64,000 nt of DNA, from positions 2,752,001 to 2,816,000 of the forward strand of contig NZ_CP092333.1 of the NCBI RefSeq assembly GCF_018595675.2. Direction: 5' to 3'. The position numbers and the translations under genes are program-made. The stretch comes from Flavihumibacter fluvii (GTDB taxonomy: Bacteria; Bacteroidota; Bacteroidia; Chitinophagales; Chitinophagaceae). The notes under the pieces are model-generated. The model did no database searches, was not told the DNA's origin, and saw nothing but the letters and a program-made list of their open reading frames with translations. Positions 35,525-43,200 of the stretch are shown here, one piece after another. The first letter of the stretch is position 1; each line of letters opens with the position of its first letter.

Positions 35525-35546
35525 TCTGTTATTAAAATGATTTCTT

Positions 35547-36839
35547 ATGAACCAGACATTTTATCCACACACAGAGAAAAGAAAACTCTACGTCGCACAA
35601 CCCGGCTCACATAAACCGGTTACGAGACCTGTTCCTGCTGAACAGAAAAAAACAGGAACTGTACAATCAATCCTTAATAACGGCGCACTAAAGGCTAGCC
35701 TTTTAACCTTAACTATAGGTGGTTTTAGTATTGGCATGACAGAGTTTATGATGATGGGAGTATTACCCGATGTTGCAAAATCTTTGGCTATATCCATTCC
35801 TTCTGCAGGCAACCTCATCTCTATCTATGCTTTAGGAGTAGTGATAGGCGCGCCGTTAATGGTTGGACTGGCCGGACACTTCCCACCCAAGAAAGTATTG
35901 ATGTCATTGATGCTTTTATTTGCCTTATTCAATGGATTATTCGCTATAGCACCAAACTACTCAACCTTATTACTGGCCAGGCTGTTCTCAGGATTACCGC
36001 ATGGCGCCTTCTTCGGGATGGGTGCCGTGGTGGCCAGCAAACTGGCTGAACCAGGAAGGGAGGCAAGAGCAGTATCAATGATGTTTGCCGGACTAACCCT
36101 GGCCAATATCATTGGTGTTCCATTGGGCACTTATATCGGGCACAACCTGAGCTGGAGACTTTCATTCGCATTGATTGCAATCGTTTCACTGGTTGCAGCG
36201 GGCAGTATCAAAAAATGGCTGCCGTTTATTGCGCCTGCGCCAAATGAAGGATTTAAAAAAAGCCTGTCAGTACTGCATCAAAAAGATTTCTGGCTGATCA
36301 TTGGTATTTCAGCCATCGGAACAGGTGGCCTTTTTGCCTGGATCAGTTACATAGCCCCTATGATGACCGAAGTTGCAGGTTTCGATGGCAACTCCATCAC
36401 TGCTATTATGATCATTGCTGGAGTAGGAATGGCCGTTGGAAACTTCCTGGGGGGCAGGCTGGCGGACAGGTTTTCACCATTAAAAACAACAAGCCTGTTA
36501 TTACTGACCATGGTTTGTGTGCTTTTACTGGTCGCACTTCTGGCACCATTTAAAATAGCAGCACTGGTCATGACCTTTGTTACCGGTGCAGTTGCATTTG
36601 CTGTTATTGCCCCGATGCAAATGCTGATGATCAATGCTGCTAAAAAAGCTGAAATGCTTGCATCCGCTTCATTACAGGCCAGTTCAAATATAGGCAATGC
36701 CCTGGGCGCTTTTTTAGGCGGGCTTCCACTGATTGCAGGCTTCGGTTATACTTCGCCGCTATATGTTGGTGCAGCTTTAGCCCTAACCGGATTCGTATTT
36801 TGTATGGCATTAGCAAAGCTGGAAAAAAATCCGGCATAG
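35547..36839 (+). CDS. MFS transporter, AraJ/DHA1-like exporter
   Basis: A 430-aa, 12-helix major facilitator of the drug-proton antiporter 1 group. A hydrophilic N-terminal extension of about 45 residues precedes helix 1 (LTLTIGGFSIGMTEFMMMGVLPDVA), which matches AraJ/YdhP-type proteins. Loop 2-3 has GHFPPKKVLM and helix 5 the antiporter-like segment around GLTLANIIGVPLGTYIG. The substrate is unknown; relatives export sugars, purine ribosides or drugs. The long leader with a tiny ORF and a strong hairpin close to the start suggests post-transcriptional control. Convergent with the GH172 gene. Confidence 0.88.
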   Translation: MNQTFYPHTEKRKLYVAQPGSHKPVTRPVPAEQKKTGTVQSILNNGALKASLLTLTIGGFSIGMTEFMMMGVLPDVAKSLAISIPSAGNLISIYALGVVIGAPLMVGLAGHFPPKKVLMSLMLLFALFNGLFAIAPNYSTLLLARLFSGLPHGAFFGMGAVVASKLAEPGREARAVSMMFAGLTLANIIGVPLGTYIGHNLSWRLSFALIAIVSLVAAGSIKKWLPFIAPAPNEGFKKSLSVLHQKDFWLIIGISAIGTGGLFAWISYIAPMMTEVAGFDGNSITAIMIIAGVGMAVGNFLGGRLADRFSPLKTTSLLLLTMVCVLLLVALLAPFKIAALVMTFVTGAVAFAVIAPMQMLMINAAKKAEMLASASLQASSNIGNALGAFLGGLPLIAGFGYTSPLYVGAALALTGFVFCMALAKLEKNPA

Positions 36840-36857
36840 TTCCGGCAACAGCCTGAC

Positions 36858-38027
36858 TTAATTCACTTCCAGGCCATCTTTATTGAGCATTTTAGGAAAT
36901 GCAGCATGCGGCTCTGTCTGGTACCAAAAAACCACTGACGCAATATCATCCTGTAAAGGAAGGTAGCGTCCACCACTGCGCCAGCCAAGTGCCTGTATGG
37001 TTACACGAAGGTCTTTTTCAAACCTTATGGGATCAGTAATATGCCAGCGGTACATACCAAACCTTTGTGATACGGCATAATGACCATCCCCTTTGATCAC
37101 CTGGTGAAAGCCTGCATACGCGGTTGAAAATTCTGTATAGTTGACCTCTTCAACACCAGCCGCATTTTTCTGACGTGTATCAAAATCATATGACCCGCAG
37201 AAATAATCTTCTGTACCAGTTCCGCAAATTGTCGGGTAATCTGTATCACCATCCATGAAAAACTTGATCTCGCCTTCACCCCACCAGCCATTGTTGTGAA
37301 CACCCCAGGCAATATAGGTGCCAACGTATTGACCGCGGCCTTTGATGCCATTGACTAAAACATAATCTGTTTTCATGGGAAGCGGGTTTGTACGGTTGAA
37401 TTGTGCGTGAAAATAAGCGGCGTCCGAAGGCACTTCAGTTAAAATATAATCAACCTGGTAATACAGGACCATATCTTTTTCATCAATGTTTTCCATAGTG
37501 ATCCTGCATTTTTTCCTGAAAGGCATGGGCCAGTAACAATTGAATGCACTACCCGGATTAACCGTAACTGCCAAGGAATTCAAGTGTGCATACTGTCCCC
37601 AACCCATGCAAAAGAAATCGCCCACCGGCGCTTCTACGGAGGGAGTAGTTTCATCATCCCAATAAAAACGAATGATGGAATTACGCCAGTTTCCGGTTGG
37701 CGTCATCCAGATATGCTGGATGGAACCGGAACCGTCAATTTCAGCAACGGTATATGTTGTTTTTGATTTTATCACTACGCTCGGACTCACTTTCCATCCC
37801 TGGCCCAAATCACGCGATGCATTTGAGCCGGTGCCTTTTGTAGCCATTCCACCCTTCCCTTTTTCGCCGTTAAAATTCTCAGGGCTAATAGACCTTGTCT
37901 TTGCATCAGACAACCTGTATATATTGCCCATATTGGCATCAATACCATTATATTTTTGCTGGGCCTGCAATTGTGCTACACTGCAAATTGCAATAGCTAT
38001 ACATAGAATTTTCTGCATGACTGGCAA
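36858..38027 (-). CDS. GH172-family (DUF2961) secreted glycosidase
   Basis: A 389-aa exported enzyme; the signal ends in LQAQ and the body starts QKYNGIDANMGNIYRLSDAKTRS. Family landmarks are SIQHIWMTPTGNWRNSIIRFYWDDETTPSVEAPVGDFF and the Glu-bearing CGTGTEDYFCGSYDF. Characterised GH172 enzymes are alpha-D-fructofuranosidase/difructose-anhydride synthases and exo-alpha-D-arabinofuranosidases. It follows the fumarylacetoacetase-fold gene by 3 bases; an alternative start is Met4 at 38018. The neighbours point to a pentose or ketose-derived acid pathway, which would favour the arabinofuranosidase activity, but this is inference. Confidence 0.88.
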   Translation of the reverse strand: MPVMQKILCIAIAICSVAQLQAQQKYNGIDANMGNIYRLSDAKTRSISPENFNGEKGKGGMATKGTGSNASRDLGQGWKVSPSVVIKSKTTYTVAEIDGSGSIQHIWMTPTGNWRNSIIRFYWDDETTPSVEAPVGDFFCMGWGQYAHLNSLAVTVNPGSAFNCYWPMPFRKKCRITMENIDEKDMVLYYQVDYILTEVPSDAAYFHAQFNRTNPLPMKTDYVLVNGIKGRGQYVGTYIAWGVHNNGWWGEGEIKFFMDGDTDYPTICGTGTEDYFCGSYDFDTRQKNAAGVEEVNYTEFSTAYAGFHQVIKGDGHYAVSQRFGMYRWHITDPIRFEKDLRVTIQALGWRSGGRYLPLQDDIASVVFWYQTEPHAAFPKMLNKDGLEVN

Positions 38028-38030
38028 GTT

Positions 38031-38888
38031 TTATTTTTTTGAAGATTTTATTCCAACTGTATTTGTTAAGCTTCCGATGCCCTCGATGGTTATGTTAACG
38101 ATATCACCTTCCATCAGTGTGAAATCATTGGGTGGCACCACACAGGTGCCGGTCATCAGGAAGGCACCTGATGAAAAGTCCATCTCCTTAAATAACCATT
38201 CCACCAATTCTGTAAGGCTCCTTTTCATCCGGTTCAATAAAGTACTGTCATCAAATAATTTTAATCCGCCACGGTGTATATCGATCTGGATTTTTGTTTC
38301 GGGAGAAATAGGCTGGTCGATGACCCATAAACATGGACCGAGTGCCGCACTCCTTTCATACATCTTTGCCTGCGGCAGGTACAATGGGTTTTCTCCTTCT
38401 ATACTTCTTGAGCTCATATCATTACCGATCGTATACCCTTGTATATGGCCGGATGAATTGATGAACAAGGTGAGTTCCGGCTCCGGTACATCCCAGGTTG
38501 AGTCTTTACGGATCTGTACCACCTCCCTGTGACCCGCCACCCGATGCGGCAGGGATTTAAAAAATAATTCCGGTCTTTCGGCCTCATATACCCGCTGGTA
38601 GCAATCAGCCGCACCCGAATCTTCGGATTCCTCCATCCTCGCATCGCGACTTCTCAGGTAGGTGACTCCGGCAGCCCATACTTCCTGCGATCCAATAGGC
38701 GGAAGCAGGTTGTCAGTCAACCATTGGTTACCTGTGTGGTGGCTGATCCTGGTCGCCTCCTTTATATATGATTGTAAATGTGCCAGGAGACCTTCCCGGT
38801 TAATAAGTTTGTCCCAGTTTTCATCAACCAGGTAAAACGTTTCATTCACCCTGATGATATTGCCCTGGCTTGTTTTGTATAGATGCAT
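38031..38888 (-). CDS. fumarylacetoacetase-fold enzyme, 2-keto-3-deoxy-pentonate dehydratase-like
   Basis: A 285-aa cytoplasmic metal enzyme of the FAH superfamily. Metal-ligand segments are PELFFK (Glu107), [10 protein letters not shown] (Glu136 and Glu138), and [21 protein letters not shown] beginning at residue 155. The [11 protein letters not shown] stretch is, to my knowledge, characteristic of 2-keto-3-deoxy-D-xylonate/D-arabinonate dehydratases (XylX, KdaD) that form 2,5-dioxopentanoate in Weimberg-type pathways, rather than of fumarylacetoacetate or homoprotocatechuate enzymes. It sits between DUF6786 (2 bases away) and GH172, downstream of a UxaA-type dehydratase. Confidence 0.82.
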   Translation of the reverse strand: MHLYKTSQGNIIRVNETFYLVDENWDKLINREGLLAHLQSYIKEATRISHHTGNQWLTDNLLPPIGSQEVWAAGVTYLRSRDARMEESEDSGAADCYQRVYEAERPELFFKSLPHRVAGHREVVQIRKDSTWDVPEPELTLFINSSGHIQGYTIGNDMSSRSIEGENPLYLPQAKMYERSAALGPCLWVIDQPISPETKIQIDIHRGGLKLFDDSTLLNRMKRSLTELVEWLFKEMDFSSGAFLMTGTCVVPPNDFTLMEGDIVNITIEGIGSLTNTVGIKSSKK

Positions 38889-38890
38889 GG

Positions 38891-40123
38891 TTACTTTTTT
38901 ATGTCGTCGAGGTTTACGCCAAGCAGCTGGCTGACCAATGCTTTCAAAGCAATATAGTCACCAGTCAGGTGGCAGGTTGTCTGGCGGTATTCCCCTGTTT
39001 GTCCTTTCTTCAATTCCAGTGCAGGCGATGAAGATTCTATTTCGAAAAATGGTCCCATTTGCGTTCCATCGGCAAGTGGTCCATCGTTATATGAATTGAT
39101 CACATCTCCTTTATAAGGTTCTTTTTGCAGCTCCCATTTACTGTTTACATAAGCGGCATCCTTGCGCACATCTGGTATGACCAGCGTGAGTACATTCTTC
39201 TCAAAATCAAATCCAGCCGCAAGTGATTTCGCAATAATAGGTGACAGCCCGATCTTACTGCGGTGCTTGCCATCGCAAGTAAAGAAAAGGACACTGTCTT
39301 TTACCTGCAGCCGCTCTGGTGGCATGGCCCCAAAATAATTGTCAGTGATAAAAGACCTGGCATCGGGGCCCGGACTAAATGGAATGATTACTACGGTTTC
39401 AGGAGATGGGGTGAACATACCCAGCAGCCAAATGGATAACAATCCCTTTTCTTTTGTCCAGTCCGCTTTTCCGCTATTGGTGATACTATTAATAGTTTCA
39501 TAACCCACCATACTGATACCTGCCGGAATTTCCAACTGCAGCCTTTTCGAAAGATCATCTTTTCCCAACAGTTGAATGGTGCGAAGTATCTCCAGGTCAA
39601 AAACAGTTCCGCTATAATTGGTAAGTTGCGTTTTTTTGGAGAATGTGGCTGCTGTGGCAGTGGATTTTTCCAGCGTAAAACTTTCCGTATCAATAACTGG
39701 TGGAACCTGCCAATTGGCCATTGTAAAAGAATCCTTGCCTTTAAAATAAATGGAATATTGACCGCCTTCTGGTCCCAGCCAGAAACGCTCTTCACCACCA
39801 ATCGGATTGAATTGTTTCTTTTTTTCCGGATCAGCGATCAGTTTGTAATTCAGCCAACCGAAGCTGGTACCGCTATCCCCTGTAGCCGTGCTGGTCATCA
39901 CCCTGCCCTGGTAATCTGCCGACAGCAGTACCCTGGCTGAACCGTCTACGGTTTTCAGTTCGATGGCGCCGGGTGCATGTTCCTGGATAAATTTAAGGTC
40001 CGCACCATAAGAATTAGTGCCTAAACTGGTTTTATCTGCTTCCTTTTCCATTTTAGTTTCCGGACTTTTGCAGGCAGCTGCGATGGATAATCCTCCTAGT
40101 ACAACCCAAGTGCTTACACGCAT
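38891..40123 (-). CDS. DUF6786-like lipoprotein
   Basis: A 410-aa exported protein of unknown function. The frame opens at 40192, but the ATG at 40123 gives a proper lipoprotein signal ([12 protein letters not shown]). The body is beta-rich with a galactose-mutarotase-like feel ([45 protein letters not shown]), which would fit aldose-1-epimerase-type binding of sugars; that is inference. It lies 16 bases after the dehydratase gene and 2 before the FAH-fold gene, so it belongs to the operon. Confidence 0.72.
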   Translation of the reverse strand: MRVSTWVVLGGLSIAAACKSPETKMEKEADKTSLGTNSYGADLKFIQEHAPGAIELKTVDGSARVLLSADYQGRVMTSTATGDSGTSFGWLNYKLIADPEKKKQFNPIGGEERFWLGPEGGQYSIYFKGKDSFTMANWQVPPVIDTESFTLEKSTATAATFSKKTQLTNYSGTVFDLEILRTIQLLGKDDLSKRLQLEIPAGISMVGYETINSITNSGKADWTKEKGLLSIWLLGMFTPSPETVVIIPFSPGPDARSFITDNYFGAMPPERLQVKDSVLFFTCDGKHRSKIGLSPIIAKSLAAGFDFEKNVLTLVIPDVRKDAAYVNSKWELQKEPYKGDVINSYNDGPLADGTQMGPFFEIESSSPALELKKGQTGEYRQTTCHLTGDYIALKALVSQLLGVNLDDIKK

Positions 40124-40139
40124 AATGTTTAATATTTCA

Positions 40140-41792
40140 CTATAGAGAAATGCCTCTTTTCCAGGGAATAAAATCATCATGTCCGGCAGCACTGGCCTTT
40201 ACGGGCAATTCACCACTTGCCATTTTAATGATTGTTTCAAATATACGCTCACCGGCCGCTTCAACTGTTTCTTTTCCGGTGATAATAGTGCCTGTATCAA
40301 TATCGACAATATCATTCATCTTCAGGAACAATGGTGTGTTCGAGCTGATCTTAACAACTGGTGCGATCGGGTTTCCTGTAGGGGTACCCAATCCGGTCGT
40401 GAATAATACCAGGGTCGCTCCTGATCCTACTTCAGCCGTAGTTGATTCAATATCACTTCCCGGGGTACACAATAAATTCAGTCCGGGTTTCGTAATCTTT
40501 TCCGGATAATCGAGCACTGCGGTGATGGGTGAAGTCCCCCCTTTTTTAGCAGCACCGGCACTTTTCATCGCATCGGTGATCAGGCCGTCCCGAATATTTC
40601 CGGCAGATGGGTTTGAATCAAAACCGGATCCAACTGCCTGGGCCCTGGTAAAATAATCACGGATCAATTGCATGAATCTTTCTGCGGTAGCATCATCCAC
40701 ACAACGGTCACTCAGGTTTTGTTCAACACCACATAATTCAGGAAACTCAGACAGGACAACTGTTCCACCTAGAGTAACCAAAATATCGGAAACATGCCCC
40801 AAAGCGGGATTAGCCGATATTCCTGAAAAGCCATCCGATCCCCCGCATTCCAGTCCGAGGATTAATTTATTGAGAGGTGCCGGCGCACGCTTATTTTGAT
40901 TCGCCTGGATGAGACCGGCAAAAGTTTGTTTCGTCGCCTGCACCAGCATATCCGTTTCATTGCCGATGGCCTGTTGCTCCAATAAAAATAATGGCTTGGA
41001 AAATTGGGGATCCCGCTTATGGATTTCCTGCTCCAGGATGGCGAGTTGGGCATTCTGGCAGCCAAGGCTCAGCACCGTAGCACCGGCTACATTAGGATGG
41101 GTAATGTAACCGGCCAGCAATCCGCACAAGGCAATGGTATCATCCTTGGTTCCGGCACACCCGAGCGTATGGTTCAGTATCTTAATACCATCCACATTGG
41201 GGAAGAGTTTTTCAACTGAATTAATCTCTTCCAGTTCAATGGAACCGCTTAATATTTCCTCAGCTGATTTTCCGGCCTTGTACTGTTCCGCCAGCTTTTC
41301 AGCCAGGTTTTCATATTTCGATTTATTGAGTTTATACCCGAGCGCTTTTACCAATGCTTCCTGCAATGCATCCACATTTTTGTTTTCGCAGAACACCATG
41401 GGCAGAATCAGCCAATGATTCGCCGTTCCTACTTCGTCATTGGCGCGATGATAACCCATGAACGTCTGGTTTTTCCATTTGGAAACATCGGGTTTATGCC
41501 AACTGGTTTGACGCTCTTTTAATCCGAATGACTGGGTAGCATGAACTATATTCTTTGTAGTAACCAGGCCACCCTCCGGAATATCCACCACTGCCTTTCC
41601 AACCAGCACACCGTACATACTGATGTCGGAACCGGCAGGAATATTTTTAGTGGCAAACTTATGTTTAGCCGGGATATTGTCACGAAGTATGATATCTCCT
41701 GCCATTCCGTTTATACGATCACCTGCCGGCAAGGGAGATAATGCCACTGCAACATTATCTGCTGGATGAATCGTTAGCGTTTTTTGTGCCAT
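40140..41792 (-). CDS. uxaA: altronate dehydratase-family sugar-acid dehydratase (UxaA type)
   Basis: A 550-aa cytoplasmic iron-dependent dehydratase that removes water from an aldonate to give a 2-keto-3-deoxy acid. The N-terminal SAF domain is visible (GDIILRDNIPAKHKFATKNIPAGSDI), followed by the catalytic part with GYHRANDEVGTANHWLIL, HTLGCAGTKDDTIALCGLLAGYITHPN, ECGGSDGFSGISANPALG and TCGxD-like turns late in the chain (LCTPGSDIESTTAEVGSGATLVLFTTGLGTPTG). First gene of a minus-strand operon divergent from an AraC regulator. No uronate isomerase, altronate dehydrogenase, KDG kinase or aldolase lies nearby, so the substrate may not be altronate. Confidence 0.88.
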   Translation of the reverse strand: MAQKTLTIHPADNVAVALSPLPAGDRINGMAGDIILRDNIPAKHKFATKNIPAGSDISMYGVLVGKAVVDIPEGGLVTTKNIVHATQSFGLKERQTSWHKPDVSKWKNQTFMGYHRANDEVGTANHWLILPMVFCENKNVDALQEALVKALGYKLNKSKYENLAEKLAEQYKAGKSAEEILSGSIELEEINSVEKLFPNVDGIKILNHTLGCAGTKDDTIALCGLLAGYITHPNVAGATVLSLGCQNAQLAILEQEIHKRDPQFSKPLFLLEQQAIGNETDMLVQATKQTFAGLIQANQNKRAPAPLNKLILGLECGGSDGFSGISANPALGHVSDILVTLGGTVVLSEFPELCGVEQNLSDRCVDDATAERFMQLIRDYFTRAQAVGSGFDSNPSAGNIRDGLITDAMKSAGAAKKGGTSPITAVLDYPEKITKPGLNLLCTPGSDIESTTAEVGSGATLVLFTTGLGTPTGNPIAPVVKISSNTPLFLKMNDIVDIDTGTIITGKETVEAAGERIFETIIKMASGELPVKASAAGHDDFIPWKRGISL

Positions 41793-41891
41793 GCTTTACA
41801 AAGGAATAGGAATAGGCTGCGCAAAAAAGTCAAATTGTTTGCTTTAATTGATAGTATTTTGGCATAATATAAATACCTTACCCTGGATATT

Positions 41892-41975
41892 ATGAGTAAA
41901 TTTCAAAGTATTACCAGCGAGTTCAGTAAGTTTATTATCATTGTGGTAGTTTTTATATTTGCCATAATTGTATGA
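41892..41975 (+). CDS. possible 27-aa single-helix membrane peptide
   Basis: A short frame with a hydrophilic start (MSKFQSITSEFSKF) followed by a run of Ile, Val and Phe long enough to span a membrane, then a stop. It ends 12 bases before the AraC gene and could be a leader peptide for it. Too short for statistical support; called on membrane-like composition only. Confidence 0.3.
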   Translation: MSKFQSITSEFSKFIIIVVVFIFAIIV

Positions 41976-41987
41976 ATTGAGACCAAC

Positions 41988-42866
41988 ATGAAAGCGATTC
42001 TCCGTAAAGTTGACATTGGGCATAATTACTCTTTCAGCGTGAGGGAAGACATCTTTCCCTACCTCTATAACAGGTGGCATTACCATCCGGAAATTGAATT
42101 AACCCTTATCAGGAAAGGGACTGGTATCAGGCTCGTGGGCGATAGTGTGGAACAGTTTGAAGACAATGACCTTGTACTGATAGGATCTAACCTTCCTCAT
42201 TACTGGCGGAGTGATGCCCAATATTTTGAAGATGAATCGGGCTTGCATGTTGAAGCTGTTGCAATACATTTCAAAGAAGATTGCTGGGGTAAGGAATTAC
42301 TGGATATGCCCGAATTCTTTGCAGTGAAAAAATTACTGCAGGATGCAAAAAGGGGTATTGTTATTTCGGGCGAAACCAAAAAAGCACTGATTCCTTTAAT
42401 GGAAGAAGTTTTACAGGCAAGGAATGCAAAAAGGGTGATCCTTTTGTTGGATATGCTGCAGGCCATCTCAAACTGCAAAGAAATCAAAGTACTTTCGAGT
42501 GCGGGCTTTTCAAAAACCTATGATCATTCCAATACAGATCGCATCAACGATATCTACAATTATACTTTCAATAATTTCCAGAAGGAAATCAGCATCAGGG
42601 AAATTGCCAACGCAGTAAATATCAGTCACAATTCATTCTGCCGGTATTTCAAAACACGTACCACTAAAACCTATTGGCAGTTCTTACTTGAAGTTCGAAT
42701 AGGATATGCCTGCAAACTTTTAATTGACGACAAAATGAGTGTGGCCCGTATCTGTTACGACTGCGGTTTTAATAACCTGTCTAATTTCAACAGGCATTTT
42801 AAGAATATGGTAGGTATGACACCCTTGAAATACAGCAAGACCTACCTGGAAGTTAAGCATAATTAA
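41988..42866 (+). CDS. AraC-family transcription regulator
   Basis: A 292-aa sugar-type regulator. Residues 1-150 are a cupin ligand-binding domain (YHPEIELTLIRKGTGIRLVGDSVEQFEDNDLVLIGSNLPHYW). The last 100 residues are two helix-turn-helix motifs (ISIREIANAVNISHNSFCRYFKTR; MSVARICYDCGFNNLSNFNRHFKNMVGMTPLKY). It is divergent from the GH172/FAH/UxaA operon and is its likely regulator. The stop overlaps the convergent FKBP gene by 4 bases. Confidence 0.92.
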   Translation: MKAILRKVDIGHNYSFSVREDIFPYLYNRWHYHPEIELTLIRKGTGIRLVGDSVEQFEDNDLVLIGSNLPHYWRSDAQYFEDESGLHVEAVAIHFKEDCWGKELLDMPEFFAVKKLLQDAKRGIVISGETKKALIPLMEEVLQARNAKRVILLLDMLQAISNCKEIKVLSSAGFSKTYDHSNTDRINDIYNYTFNNFQKEISIREIANAVNISHNSFCRYFKTRTTKTYWQFLLEVRIGYACKLLIDDKMSVARICYDCGFNNLSNFNRHFKNMVGMTPLKYSKTYLEVKHN

Positions 42867-43189
42867 CAAGCACAACCCGGCCCGCAATCAACTGCTGACA
42901 TTGGTTCCTCGGGAAAACCCTTCATTAATTCCACGGGAGTTGCCACCCTTATATCATCTACAAAAACTTCAAAGTGAAATACATCGTGTAATAGTTTGTC
43001 GTGTATTGAAAATGTCTTTGTATCCCCGACTGATAATCCGGTCATCTCATTTTCAAGAGCCGGGAACAGGTTACCACTGCCGTGAACATATGTAAATCCG
43101 GGAGCATTCGTTTTGTCTTCCAATAGATCACCGGCACTATTGCGCATCGTATAGCGGAGCAATACAACTGTATTCTTTTCAATTTTCAT
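42863..43189 (-). CDS. minimal SlyD-like FKBP peptidyl-prolyl isomerase
   Basis: A 108-aa protein. The FKBP core (VVLLRYTMRNSAGDLLEDK, YVHGSGNLFPALENEMTGLSVGDTKTF) matches SlyD, but the segment equivalent to the SlyD flap and chaperone insert (about 60 residues) is missing: the chain runs from GDTKTFSIHDKLLHD straight to FHFEVFVDDIRVATPVEL. The last seven residues CGPGCAC recall the metal-binding Cys tail of SlyD. It lies 11 bases after GH116 on the same strand. Confidence 0.8.
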   Translation of the reverse strand: MKIEKNTVVLLRYTMRNSAGDLLEDKTNAPGFTYVHGSGNLFPALENEMTGLSVGDTKTFSIHDKLLHDVFHFEVFVDDIRVATPVELMKGFPEEPMSAVDCGPGCAC

Positions 43190-43200
43190 AAGACCACTGA

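Larger units (their letters stand above)
35142..35546. other. 405-base non-coding region with MFS leader
   Basis: The left part holds a minus-strand frame of 28 codons (35138-35224) that may be a gene remnant; it overlaps the trmD stop and has a stop close upstream, so I do not call it a gene. The right part is a promoter (35357-35385) and a leader of about 155 bases with three inverted repeats: AATAC/GTATT (35394-35408), GACAC/GTGTC (35448-35460) and an 11-bp ATTGCCTGCTT/AAGCAGGCAAT (35500-35524). A five-codon frame ATG-CAC-CAG-CGC-AAT-TAA lies at 35414-35431. Confidence 0.45.

Noticed and set aside
40140-41792. Galacturonate (hexuronate) pathway from the UxaA annotation
   Set aside because: No UxaC, UxaB, KDG kinase or aldolase nearby, and the partner FAH-fold enzyme points elsewhere; kept only as an alternative.
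41844-42086. 80-codon minus-strand frame across the AraC start region
   Set aside because: It overlaps the AraC N-terminus and its composition has no protein-like pattern; a shadow.
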